NCBI GenBank assembly: GCA_019843655.1
Contig: JACDQD010000003.1
Location: 30,492,224 to 30,556,223 of the forward strand
Direction: 5' to 3'
Source of the DNA: Lethocerus indicus
Taxonomy: Eukaryota; Arthropoda; Insecta; Hemiptera; Belostomatidae
DNA length: 64,000 nt
The notes under the pieces were generated by a model, which saw nothing but the letters and a program-made list of their open reading frames with translations, made no database searches and was not told where the DNA came from. Within the stretch, counting starts at the first letter, position 1, and each line of letters begins with the position of its first letter. Below, piece after piece: positions 52,401 to 61,930 of this stretch. A program made the translations under genes and the position numbers.

Positions 52401-52830
52401 CATAGACCGATGTCCGGCCAGTTTTCTTCTTTCTATTTAATATTATGCATTCATTTTTTGTTTATTACTGAACATAATTTATCACTATTTGTATTGTAAT
52501 ATTCTATTTTAATTGAACGTCTCGCTATTTTGTAAATTATAAATTTATACACAGATTAAGAACGAATAACTTCTAAATTTCTACTATTCATGAATTTATT
52601 ATCCATTATTGATTCAATAAGGATTTTTCCTAATTACAAACTGAAAACGTGCCTTGCAACTAATTGTATCGGATATATTAATCTAAATCAATTCAAGTCG
52701 AACAAATATGATTTTTTAAATTGAAAAATTTAATGAAGTAATATTTGCTGTTTCAGTTTCTGAGTCTCTTGCTGGCGTCCGGAGTTGGACTTTTGGCGGT
52801 GTTTGCTTGCTGGTTGCGTCGAAACTGCAG
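39958..52830 (+). CDS. 5' end of an unidentified gene: start codon plus membrane anchor, two exons, 12.7-kb intron
   Basis: Exon 39948-40020 follows a good acceptor (GTTTTATTTCAG) and ends at GTAAGT. Exon 52757-52830 follows TTTGCTGTTTCAG and ends at CAG/GTAAGT. An ATG at 39958 gives MRRGSSTAGWLTGNPFLLYY, G, then from the second exon FLSLLLASGVGLLAVFACWL and RRNCR. This is a short N-terminus, one hydrophobic segment of about 20 residues and a basic stop-transfer, fitting a signal-anchor or type III membrane protein. The second exon ends in phase 2, so the protein continues, probably beyond the window. A second frame (VKGDEKRELDRRLVDG, with no start codon in these exons) is also open across both. 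I prefer the first for its ATG and anchor. The topology recalls synaptotagmin-like N-termini, but no family is claimed. If real, the intron is full of families A and B, satellite and foldback repeats. Confidence 0.5.
40740..40812 (+). repeat. family C repeat, copy 3 (diverged)
   Basis: AAAGTTAAAGAATCAGCAAG, then CCAGTGTTGAGAG and an A-rich end ending in an AGAAAATAGAATAAA block. A still more diverged piece with AAAGTTAAAGAACCAGACG lies at 59888-59945. Confidence 0.45.
41176..41252 (-). repeat. family A dispersed repeat, copy A7
   Basis: Minus strand: CTGAAGGCGGCGAACAGCC, GAAACCGTCTAGC, then the GGCGAGAGGAGACAAG flank seen in other copies. Confidence 0.75.
42640..43100. other. ambiguous open region, possible exon on either strand
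   Basis: Plus strand: GTGTGGACTGCAG resembles an acceptor before an open frame at 42825-42951 (CVGNVAAALEPAVAGAPEPL onward) that ends near a GGTCAG. Minus strand: the 109-codon frame from 42910 includes an asparagine run from the (GTT)n tract at 42788-42806 and a GTAAAT donor-like site at about 42938. The compositional bias of the repeat inflates both. Neither is convincing. Confidence 0.2.
43100..44740. other. no gene recognised
   Basis: No supported feature. Near 44450 is a TTAATTAATTAAT palindromic A/T stretch. Confidence 0.35.
44744..44965. mobile_element. foldback element with 37-bp inverted arms and a hammerhead-like core
   Basis: The arm 44744-44780 (TCCGGTAGGATCGCG, then AAAACTGTGGGAAGAACC) returns in reverse complement at 44929-44965 with one mismatch. 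The 148-base interior holds CTGATGA (44848-44854), a GGAAC/GTTCC hairpin and GAAAC (44874-44878), the order of conserved letters in a hammerhead ribozyme core. A cleavage triplet with a matching stem I was not found. No coding capacity. A non-autonomous DNA element or retrozyme-like relic is possible. Confidence 0.65.
45605..46215 (+). repeat. satellite array, 86-88 bp unit made of two related halves
   Basis: The marker AACAACGAAATTATTCTAGT recurs at about 45666, 45754, 45840, 45910, 45998 and 46084, spacing 88, 86, 70, 88 and 86. One unit has an 18-base deletion. Each unit splits into two related halves of about 43 bases, both with GAACAACGA and CAGTGTTC/CAATGTTC. The last part (46125-46215) is diverged. 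The 62- and 74-codon frames inside follow from the repeat. Confidence 0.9.
46402..46434. repeat. (CT)n microsatellite
   Basis: About 16 CT units; responsible for the Leu/Ser-rich open frames around it. Confidence 0.95.
46435..47640. other. no gene recognised
   Basis: No supported feature. A near-tandem GGCTCAAATAGGTCAAATAT with a following GGGTCAAATAGG lies at about 46822-46853. Confidence 0.35.
47640..47822 (+). repeat. family A dispersed repeat, copy A8 (best full-length)
   Basis: The core at 47739-47776 is CTACTGAAGACGGCGAGCAG, CCGAAACCGCTCTTGC, followed by AAAAAACCAAATCAGCGAGA and GCGCGAAATATACGGTA. About 95 upstream bases probably also belong to the element. Confidence 0.75.
47830..48900. 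other. no gene recognised
   Basis: AT-rich. A 68-codon minus-strand frame starting at ATG 48258 (MSFVPTKLKLDGGESGGRKS onward) has a coding-like look but no splice or family support. Confidence 0.35.
48930..49260 (+). promoter_or_regulatory. promoter-like GC-rich segment with CCAAT and GC boxes
   Basis: CCAAT pentamers at 48934, 48977 and 49052 and a GGGCGGGAC box at about 48950 are clustered in a GC-rich island amid AT-rich sequence. The phrase GACCAATAGT occurs twice. It lies directly before the candidate first exon at 49265. Confidence 0.3.
49265..49308 (+). CDS. candidate first coding exon
   Basis: ATG at 49265 (or in-frame ATG at 49277, A at -3 and G at +4) gives MLLTMAENLKPVYD and a split codon before a strong GTGAGT donor at 49309. 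The phase does not permit a join to exon 52757 in its preferred frame, so it would belong to another gene or isoform. No family is recognised and it could be chance. Confidence 0.28.
49573..49790 (+). repeat. family B dispersed repeat, copy B6 (extended)
   Basis: The core at 49670-49752 has AACGGCGTCTAATGTTAAAC, CCGGAGATACCGG, TATTGCGGGTGTAGTATATC and GCCGTTCTACTTGATTATT. The upstream 95 bases match those of copy B1 closely. Confidence 0.75.
49893..49962 (+). mobile_element. possible tRNA-derived SINE head
   Basis: CCAGAGAGACAAGGGCGTTG, then CTTAGTTCGATTCCCAGTAG, the latter a good B box. The A box is poor. AT-rich tail follows. Confidence 0.35.
49965..51540. other. no gene recognised
   Basis: Contains the repeat piece AAGGGTTTTTCTCCCC with GGACAAGTGGATCAAG (50425-50470). 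The 141-codon frame at 50194-50619 overlaps these repeats and a minus-strand B-box-like GGTTCGAGTCCCG, so it is unlikely to be a gene. Confidence 0.35.
51541..51580 (-). repeat. family A fragment, copy A9
   Basis: GTAGACCGGTTTCG, then CGCCGTAGTC on the plus strand: half of the core only. Confidence 0.4.
51640..51810 (+). repeat. family B repeats, copy B7 and a partial second core
   Basis: The first core is at 51647-51720 (CTTCCGATGCTAAACCGG, GAACATCGGGG, TATTGCGGGTGTAGTATAGC, GCCGTT). A second partial core follows at 51743-51790 (TATTGCGGGTCTAGTATATC), a head-to-tail arrangement. Confidence 0.65.
51811..52756. other. AT-rich sequence, end of putative intron
   Basis: No feature recognised. 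Confidence 0.35.
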
Positions 52831-53700
52831 GTAAGTCCCTACTTCTTATCAATAACTGAATAAGACGATAAGTTGGACAATCGTATTTTTTGTCGTTTCG
52901 TATATTTCGAAAACGCTTTTTTATCTTGAAGCTAGTTTATACACAGTAGAATCGCGTCGTGTATCGCTGTAATTTTTCTCGTCGTAAAAATCTGTTGGAA
53001 ATTCGCTCGGGAAATTGGCTTTATCTGAGCGCTGGAAAATTATGTTCTTGGAGCCGTTACTGCAATTTTTACTGCTTTCGCTGGGTCTACAGCTACATAC
53101 TTGGAGTTTCCCAAATCTGTTTTTCAGTTCTCCCACGGTTTCTTCGTCCGTTCCCTAAAACGGTTTTCTTCAATCGGAAACCCGATGAAGGCCTAACTCT
53201 ATTGTCATAATTTTTTCGTAATAACGTTTTCACCCCCAGTTCCAACGTCTTCCTAATTCCAGTCTTCGGTCAGATCCATCCACCACATTTCAGTCTGCAC
53301 TAATTTCTGCAGTGGCGACTTGAGAGCATGGAGGAAGCGGTTAATAAAGGAGCTCTGTATAAGATGCCGGTGAAATGGCGTGACTGACTATGCTAATGAT
53401 CGCCGTCCTTTCCGTTTCCAATTATTAAAATTCAATGAGAGGCGGAAGATTGAAGATAGGCTAATTTTCAAGGCTTCCCATTAGAAATGTTGATTTGATT
53501 CGATCTCCAATCGTGAAATGAGTCCTATAAAAATACCAGTGTCGACAGTGAGCTGTCTGTACTTAATCCATTTTGGGATCCATGTCTAGCGAAAAACTAC
53601 AATTATAACTATAATTACAATTACAAAACTAACAAAGTATAAATAATACTGATAATCTCTGAAACATTCCCCTAATTGTTCTTTCTATATTCCGTCCCCT
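52831..53700. other. no gene recognised
   Basis: Would be the start of the next intron of the gene with exon 52757-52830. Open frames here lack support. Confidence 0.35.
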
Positions 53701-53705
53701 GTCTC

Positions 53706-53765
53706 TGATTAGGATTCGGCTTCTCGCCACCTTCAGTATCGTATTGGATTGGCTGGGCATCCTCT
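53706..53765 (-). repeat. family A dispersed repeat, copy A10
   Basis: Minus strand: TACTGAAGGTGGCGAGAAGC, CGAATCC, preceded by the GATGCCCAGCCAATCC flank. A diverged copy. Confidence 0.6.
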
Positions 53766-54144
53766 CTGCAATGTTACTATTTTTTCGTTAATAAGATAAA
53801 TATTAAAAATGTGATTTCAAAGAAAGCATTTATATATCGCTATTCCGAGGCGATATTATTCAATTCCTCTCACGAAAGAGCGGTCGTTAGTTTACTAATG
53901 CACTCATTAATGTAATATTTACTTTTTATGTCTTAAATTTTGTGGTATAAGGTGTTAAATAATTTTTAACAACAATGTTTATTAAAAATGACTTCGTTTT
54001 TTTTTAGGAAACTTTGTTGTTAAAAATGAAAACACACAAATTATTCAACAAAATACCAAAGTTTACTGAAAATAAGAGTAAAGAACACAAGAATTTACGG
54101 GAAAACAGACAGGTTTAGAATATCTTCAAGGTTTAAATAATGTG

Positions 54145-54310
54145 GTGAAAACGGCTCCTGATGTTAAACCAGAAACATCGGGCGGTATTGCGGGTGTAGT
54201 ATATCCGTCCCGCCGTTCCGCTCGATTATTAATCTTTACTGGCACTGCAATAGTTTCAGTCGGCCGTTTCAGAAGCGACTAAGGAATAATATAATGAATT
54301 CATAATTCGG
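54145..54310 (+). repeat. family B dispersed repeat, copy B8
   Basis: The core at 54148-54230 has AACGGCTCCTGATGTTAAAC, CAGAAACATCGGG, TATTGCGGGTGTAGTATATC and GCCGTTCCGCTCGATTATT. The downstream flank GCAATAGTTTCAGTCGGCCG resembles those after B6 and B7. Confidence 0.7.
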
Positions 54311-54467
54311 TGCGGCACTTGACCCCCAATGAAGTTAAGACCGAGCCGAAATTTGTAATTTGAGGTAATTTCCTGATACGTCGGGCCCCGATAACTTGGG
54401 AACTTCGCTCGAATTACCCCTTATCTCTGAGCCGCTCTCATTACATAAGTCACGTGGAATCCCCATA

Positions 54468-54684
54468 CCCTATCTATACCCCCGTACCAACATCGCTCGC
54501 ATCCAGAGATTCCAGTCAAAAATCCTTCGTACCATCCTTAATGGACCCCGGTATGTTTCTAACCGCACAATGCACCAGGACCTAAACATACCGACAGTCG
54601 TCGGACCTAAAAAATACAGAAAAAAATACATTTGTACTGTATTCAATGTTGAGTGTACAAAATAAAAAAAGGTTAAAAAAAAAC
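54468..54684 (+). mobile_element. jockey LINE 3' end, copy J2 (rearranged)
   Basis: 54486-54600 matches the IARIQRFQSK to NIPTV coding stretch of copy J1. It then jumps to the very 3' tail (CATTTGTACTGTATTCAATG and AAAAAAAGGTTAAAAAAA), missing about 240 internal bases. The first 18-25 bases (GTGGAATCCCCATA onward) resemble the reverse complement of the J1 segment around 25766-25793, as in a 5' inversion. Confidence 0.75.
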
Positions 54685-55263
54685 TCATCACACGTACGTC
54701 CGTCCGGTATTGAGAGCCTTGCACATAATCGAACGGGCTAACTGAATCTCCGTTGGCCGGCCCTTATTTCGCAATTCCGACCGATAAACAAACATTGAAC
54801 AATCTAAATTTGGTACTGTGTCCCATTTCCAATAGTCGATACGATCCGATCGTGGCCGTTGTAGGTTTATTTTAGCGTTCAAACTGATTCCGATCGATAA
54901 TTCCGTTTTCATTATGGGTCGTGTCCTTTCCCAATAAACCAACCCCTACCACACCCCCCCCTCCGCCACCCCGTCGACCGATAAATAGCCGAACGATAAC
55001 AGCTGGGTAAATTGATTAGCCCATTAAATATGTATCACTTTTGAAACGTGAAGATCGGTCGCGTGTGATAATCGAGCTCGGCCCAACAGCGAATCTGTTG
55101 TTGGCGCAATATTTGCCGGGCTTTATCAATTTTAAATTGCTAATTTTCCCGTTTTCAAGAACTGTTTTCTGTACCGCCCGGGCGTTATTTACGCTTGTGC
55201 GTCCCAATAGGCCACAACAGGAACAACATATCGTTGTTCAATTTATTCGATGAATCTAAAAAT

Positions 55264-55672
55264 GATTTTTTAACTTTTTTTTTATTTTGTACAATCAACA
55301 TTGAATGTTATAAGTACAAATCCTGCCTGTATTTTTTTCACATGTATGTCGTGATAAAAGAAACCACCAAAAGATGGCACTTTTGACACAAGAACAATTA
55401 TGGTCTAAGGACTAAGAAGATCTCTAGGCCAGCGGCGTTTAAGCCGACGCGGGGGGGGGGGATAATGGATGGGTAAGAGAGGAAAGGGACTGAACGAGTG
55501 GATTAGGATGAGGAGAAAGGCGGGAGTGGAACTTCAGGAACCGTGATTTTGCTACTTCGTCGACTGTCGGTATGTTGAGGTCATGGTGGATTGTGCAGTT
55601 AGAAACATACCAGGGAGCATTAAGGATGGTAAGAAGGACTTGTGACTGAAATCTCTGGATGCGAGCGATTAC
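55264..55672 (-). mobile_element. jockey LINE 3' end, copy J3
   Basis: On the minus strand this copy encodes IARIQRFQSQVLLTILNA through KSRFLKFHSRLSPHPNPL to SLSSLTHPLS. A G/C run of 11 (55450-55460) then shifts the frame relative to copy J1. It ends with the same tail (TACAAAATAAAAAAAAAGTT). It is 5'-truncated and inactive, and lies about 600 bases from J2 in opposite orientation. Confidence 0.85.
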
Positions 55673-55689
55673 TTCATTCTCTGGGTGGG

Positions 55690-56760
55690 AGAGAATTCCA
55701 TCCAGAAATTTTTTCCCGAATCTTCAAAACCCGTCCGGCTTAGGACAAATACGGAAATAATATTCGAAACTGTCTTAAATATCTCGAACAAAATTACACG
55801 TAACTGGGGCCGGTCTATTTCGCTCCCGTTTCAATATCCCGTAGCAAAGACGGGTTGGTATTTACTCGAGTCGAAAGTACCTGAGCTTTGGCTAAATTTT
55901 TAAGTTTTCCGCTTAGGCGTCACTCCTAACAGGGATAACCGTCGCCCCAATCGAAAATAAGCGGAAAAATAAGCGGATACGGGAACACGACAGGGGAGAG
56001 AAACTTACTTGTTCCAATACTGATTCCAAGGGGGGTAATTTATTTATATAAGTTCAGAAATGTCTCTGAGAAGTTAGGTGAGTCACTGAATAATAGGACT
56101 GAAATTGACTTTGCAGTAAAACCGTTTGGGCTAAACTAAACGGAGTTTCAATCAAGACTCTGTCACCTAAATTCCCTTTCACGTCCTCCTGCGATCACGA
56201 TGAACTGTTACGCCCATTTTCGAAAAATTGTAAGAATATAATCACTTCGGAGTGAATTTATTGCAGCGGATTCGAAGTAGTCCGCCGGTTTCGTCTATTC
56301 GGGCCAAATTAATTAATACCCGCCACTTTATAACGAACTGAAATTGCAACAGTCGTTAGGCTTCGGGAACAGAAAGAAAAAGCGTTAATTAGCTGGGTAT
56401 CATTCATCACGCCGGTGATGGGCCGGGCGGCCTCTTAAGACCAGCAATTCTTAGGCCATTAGCTGGCCCTAATGAATTTTCCCTTCCCGTATAAATCGCT
56501 CCACCGCAAACGAATTCGGCCCGATACCAATAATAATAAGTATATTTCATGAATACAACGAACAGTTTCTAAGAAGAGGCTCAAACGGACGAAAGGGAGA
56601 ATTACAATTAAAATGTAATCGAACGTCAATTGTCGCCTACTGTAATTTACAGTTGTGACAATAAAACAGCGAATCAAAAAATGGTTAAAGAAACAGAGAG
56701 AAACATTCATGAACTAAAAAATTACTATATTTTTAACCTGTTTTGAGGTCTGCGAGTGGT
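55690..56760. other. no gene recognised
   Basis: No supported feature. The span at 56250-56480 has balanced composition and several ATTAATTA-type boxes; a conserved non-coding element is possible but unproven. Confidence 0.35.
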
Positions 56761-56763
56761 TGG

Positions 56764-56848
56764 AATACCGTACATTTCGTGTGTTTCTGTCTCCTCTCGT
56801 GGTTTGGTCTTTTGCTAGACCGGTGAAACACACGAAATCTACGGTACT
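56764..56848. repeat. foldback of family A ends, copy A11
   Basis: TACCGTACATTTCGTGTGTT at 56767 is repeated inverted at 56847 (reverse complement TACCGTAGATTTCGTGTGTT) with one mismatch. Between lie CTCCTCTCGTGGTTTGGTC and TTGCTAGACCGGT, the outer half of family A in minus orientation. Confidence 0.65.
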
Positions 56849-56849
56849 A

Positions 56850-58297
56850 TATTTTTTTTTTACTAGAACCACCGTGGTGCTGCGGAGTATTCCCTCAAAT
56901 TCTAATTTTATTTTTTACAGCCAACTATTTTACGGCGAATAGCGTACCAACCACCGTAAATGTCGTAGGGCAACCCATACGCGAGGTAATATTGTATAAA
57001 TGGCCCGGTATTTAACCCTCTTTTTTATTTTGGCTGGGTCGATGTGGCCGGATGTCCTTTTGTCGCAGTGAACCGAACCGTGTCCCATATTTCGTGTTGT
57101 TATCAACCCCGTGGGTCTGGAAGGCGGGGGCGTTCGTTATTTTTATTTTATCGGGACCTTAAGTGCCCCCGCCCCCTGCCCCTACAGGAAACGCTTTAGA
57201 AGCAGATCAAGGTGGCACGATTTACATTTTCGTAAGCGACAAAAAAAAGGGGAGGGAAGAAAGAAAGGTATATTTTATTTCGTCCCAAGCGGTGCAACAA
57301 CCGCAGGGGACTAAATCAGGGCTCTATTCAGAGCCGTTTCCACGGACAGCCTGAAAATGTATTCACTCGGAGTCTCGGCGGACATTTCTTTTTTTTCCCA
57401 CCCGAGAAGAAATATTTAGTATTTTCCGCCCCTTCCGCCGGGACCGCCAATTGTCCACTGATTTACTCGGCAATTCTCCGGATTTCATTGTTTCAAGAAC
57501 TCCCGGGAATTTCGTCTCTAACGCTGTCAATCCGGAATGCGATAAGAGTCTAACGAGATATCATCTAGAAAATAATCTACCGCAATTATGAATGGCGAAA
57601 TATTAGCGGCCACACGGTAATATAAATATAAATAGATGGACAAAAGGGCAAAAGCCAGTAGGTTTCTCTCCGTTATTGTCCACTCGTTATCGGCGCTGTT
57701 CTAACATAGTATATCGCTTATTGTAATTTACAGTTTATTGTGACAATAAAATCAGGCGAAACCGCAAGAAAAATATGAACTTTGTCGGCCCGTTTGAAAT
57801 CCGATACTGGGATTAAGCCCCCTGCGAAATAGACCCGTGGGGATAGGGCAAATACAAATAGATTTTATATATTTTGGGTGGCCGGAGGGGGTTTCGATAA
57901 ATGAAAATCGCCCCACTCGATGTTTGGAGAGCTGAACGGACAACAAACACGAGCGCCCCCTCTCTCAAACCACCCCTAACTACCCCCCTACCGTGTTGAC
58001 GTTTAATATTATCGGTTCGTGGGGCTCGACAAGTGCTGTGCGGGGACTTAAAAGCTCCGGGATCGGCTTTGTCGCGCCCCAATACAGAAACTGATCCTCC
58101 CCCTCAATTTGTGGATTAACAATTTATTGTACAGTCCGCCGGTTAAAAATGTGCACAGGAAACGGTATCAATCCGACCCCCAATCAATTTAGTGGTGTAT
58201 TTACAGGGGAATTTCAAATTACTTCAATCTAGAAATTAATTCGCATTCGAACTGCATATACTTCAGTCGATATATTCAAAGACAAATGTACGGTTTA
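56850..58297. other. no gene recognised
   Basis: No supported feature. Confidence 0.35.
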
Positions 58298-58301
58298 TTA
58301 A

Positions 58302-58441
58302 CCCTCTATGGGCCCGTGTAACTTTGAGGTCATATTTCAATTTATCAATTTTCTTTCATTTGCACATATAGGTTCATAATTGCTGATTTTTCGTTCCCCC
58401 AATTTTTTTGGATTTAAAATAAAAATTTGGCCCATAGAGGG
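58302..58441. mobile_element. piggyBac-type MITE (140 bp, TTAA flanks)
   Basis: Inverted ends CCCTCTATGGGCC and GGCCCATAGAGGG are flanked on both sides by TTAA (58298-58301 and 58442-58445). A TTAA target duplication with CCCT-type ends is diagnostic for the piggyBac superfamily. The interior is AT-rich and non-coding. Confidence 0.8.
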
Positions 58442-58445
58442 TTAA

Positions 58446-61400
58446 GGCGATATTCCGTCATAAAATCAATTCATTTTCGGTTCGATACCGCATTTTTATT
58501 TAGCTTGTGCATAGAATTATAATAAGGCGAGCAAGCAAAAAAATATTTAAAAAATCAGGAAATGAACATCACTGATGAATACTAAATACGAATACTACGT
58601 ACGTACAATGATTATGTATCTATTTTCAAAATAAGGTAGTTAGGAAGTTGGATTTGAGAAAGGTCCTTTAATTTAGTAATAATAAATAATAAATAATTAA
58701 TAATAATTAATTAATAATTAATAATTATTAATACTTTATTAATAATTGTGTATAGTCCATTTTAAATTACATTTTATCGTAAATCATTTCAAGTATACCA
58801 ATTTTTTGGCATAGTGTAATTACATTTGACGTATCATCAAAAATATTGCTATTATAAAAGTGTTGCGGCTATTTATTTTTAAATTTATTGGCCACTCGGA
58901 ATTCCTTATTTGGAGGAACAAAGGAAATCGGCCGAGTATTTCGAAACGCCTCTATTGTTCTCTGTTTTCGCGCTAACAATCACCGCCACTCTGATCAAAG
59001 GGATCAAAAACGCCGAAGGTTATTGTATTTCTCAACGGCCCTTTGAGGTCCCTCGTCCGGCCCCGCCGGGTCAGGTGAAGTTTATTAGTGCCGGCCCGAC
59101 ACCGCTATCTGTCGGCAACACGCGACACTAAATTTCGTTATCTCAAACGCGAGGGTTTCCCAAAGCGAAGAAACGAAAAATAAAGAAACAGAAACAGGAA
59201 ATGGAGGGCCGAAAGATCTCAGAGGGGAGTCGATAAAGCGGCGCCGAACAGGCGAAACAGAGGAAAACACAAATTAAGACCCTATAAAAGTTATTTGCCG
59301 CCTGGGTGATGGGAGGGGGAAAAGTGCAGTACAAAGGGAAATATTTGCGGAGACGGTGAAGTTCTATAAGTGATAAGTTGTGTTTGAAGGTGGAGACTTA
59401 TTCCTCAAAATTAGATTTAATTCTTAGCCCGTTTTTAAGACTATCGAGAAATCTTATTTGTGGCATTAGGAAGCTCCCGACTCCAAACGGAACTTGGAGG
59501 TATGGAAATAACATTTTTACATAAATTCTTAGTCGGCCATTTTCTACCGGCGTTCTTTCTGGCCACCGAACAGAGATTTATTCCTCTATATTTTTAAGCA
59601 CGAGGTCGCTCCATTATAAACGAGTAAAAGGATAGAAATGAATAAATACCTAAAGAGGAAAGGATCTAACACTTAACACATATTTTCGAGGTTTTCGAGG
59701 TGGGGGATGAAGTTTTCGAACATCCTCCACTCGTGTTGGGCACCCGTAAATCTTTGTTGTCTAAGTTAACTGAGTTAAGTTAAACTCTTACATACAACAA
59801 GTACACACCGATATAGGGAATAGTTTTCCCCCGACAGATGATTCGCGGAGATAACATGAATGGGGAAGGGCAAATCACTTCAGAACTCAAAGTTAAAGAA
59901 CCAGACGCCGGGCTGTATTGAGTTCAAAACATAAACAAATGCCTAAGTAACATAATTTCTCGCCCTGAAGATAAACATCTACTTCATGCAAATTAATTAT
60001 TTGCCCTTTTTCGAAAGTTTAACAAGTATTAAGGCCATCCAGTATACTGACTTGAGGGGAAGTCCGATCCATCTATCATTGAACTGGGGGGGTCAATAAT
60101 ACCTTAATAATTGACTGGCCAAAATTGAAAGAGAAATATAATTGAAAAACAGATTTATGGTGCAATTTGGTCGAGGGTAAACAGAGCGATGTCAATTTAT
60201 CATGGAAACGGTGCCGGGTGTGATAGGACGGAAGATGTATGGAGACGGCGCCGCGGATATGCAAACCCGTATAACAGTTGAGTCGTGAGGGTCTGGCCTA
60301 TCCGGGACGCCCTATTGGGCATTCCTGTTATTCTTTTGACTTTTATAATATCCAAGATACCGCGGCTCGGTTTTGCAATTATAATTACTTTCAATTTAAT
60401 TAATTATAATTATAACGATTAAATAATAATTGTAATTATGAACAATACCAATTATAAAAAGTAATAACTACAGTAGTCGCGTTCTTACGAACCGATGTTG
60501 GCAGAGTCTATCCCAACCCCGAACTATTCAGGGGGTGGGCGGGGTGTGAAATATAAATGAAAATAAGAATTATAATTATAATTTATGTTTTCTATATAAT
60601 AATTTCCCACTCGCCGGTCGCCCGACCCCACTTCTTCTTGTGAAGTCATTCGATGCACGCGTTTCAGCAGTCCGAATGCCTTCACGCCCCCTCGGCCCAG
60701 TCTATTCTTCACCCACAATGCAATATAAGGAAGTTCAATTGAAATGTGAAATTACAGCACATATCATTCCAAGCCCTATTCACTACTATATTCATTTGCG
60801 AACAGTCCGGTCATATTTTATTTAGACATTATAAACGAGAGTACTTAATATTTTTCTTGCAATGATGTACTTTCGGTTTCTCTACAAACGCTATGTCGAA
60901 CTTGTACCGGGCAAACTGACACAGATAACATAAGTATAAAATGTTTATTTAATTCTAATAACTGTATAATTTCTTCAAGCTTAAAAAGCTATCGAAATTG
61001 AAATATATCGTACTTTTACCTATGTAGTTTAATTTTATAGTGTTATTACAGCGTTGAATTACACGATATTAGGTTCTTGTTACAGTACACCTCGACCTAT
61101 TTACAACGGAATCCTAGAACGCCGGTTGAACTTAGGCTGTCCCTAAGGAATATTCGCGGTGTGAATTCAACGGACATAATACTTCAGAAGTACAAATTAC
61201 AAATAACTTCATTTTTCTATAAATTTAAATAAGAAATCGAGAAAAACGATATGCATTCCTGCCTACGGGCCTTTCTACATATATATCCTTAAATATTATG
61301 AAAAATTAATCTCGTAATTGTTTACAATATTGATGTAATAATCGGAAAAATTTACAATAAAATTAATCGAAAAAAAGGCCGGAACCATCTCGGTTCAGTT

Positions 61401-61740
61401 ATGGCTGTATTATTAAACAATAGTTGAGCGCTATGCGCATAATTTGTAAATTGATAGTTATCACAGAGAATACGGTAATAACAATGGCGGGGGCGAGCTG
61501 TGTGGGCGCTGATGAGGGCCTAGAGGGCGCCACCGGGGGCGCTTGATTTATTATTGAACGTTAAGCCCTGATTGAAAATGTAGACATTTCAAATCGCTTA
61601 TGGGGAGGTCAGGGTGGAGTGTGCGTGGCGTTGGAGGGATGGAGGGAGGGATGGCGGTGAGAGAGGGAGAGAACCCATCCCCGCGGAGGGGTTAACCCCA
61701 TGAATAATAGACTTGTGCGTCACTAGCAGATAGACAAATC
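58446..61740. other. no gene recognised
   Basis: Includes AAT/AATT simple-sequence stretches at 58675-58740 and 60380-60440. The GC-rich, GGAGGG-containing block at 61490-61700 may be part of a promoter for the candidate exon at 61931. No gene is supported. Confidence 0.35.
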
Positions 61741-61741
61741 C

Positions 61742-61930
61742 CGGTGCACCGAGCGCTCCATTATTTAAACTTCATCCCCCGCCCTACAAATACTCTCTCT
61801 CCCTCCCCCTCTCTCTCTCTCTCTCGCTGATAACGCTGATAAGAATCGTTGTTGGCAAATTGAAAACGACTAATCGTCCGGTTGCGATTAGTACTCAGCT
61901 GGCTGTGATAACGATGTCCACTGGGCCAAT
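61742..61930 (+). promoter_or_regulatory. candidate promoter/5' UTR with GAGA (CT)n tract
   Basis: The TATTTAAAC near 61763 is a possible TATA-like box and a (CT)n tract at 61793-61824 resembles GAGA-factor sites of insect promoters. They stand just upstream of a well-placed ATG with a donor. Inference only. Confidence 0.25.

Noticed and set aside
49265..52830. splicing of exon 49265-49308 into 52757
   Set aside because: The join gives an immediate stop (phase 2 into TTC TGA).
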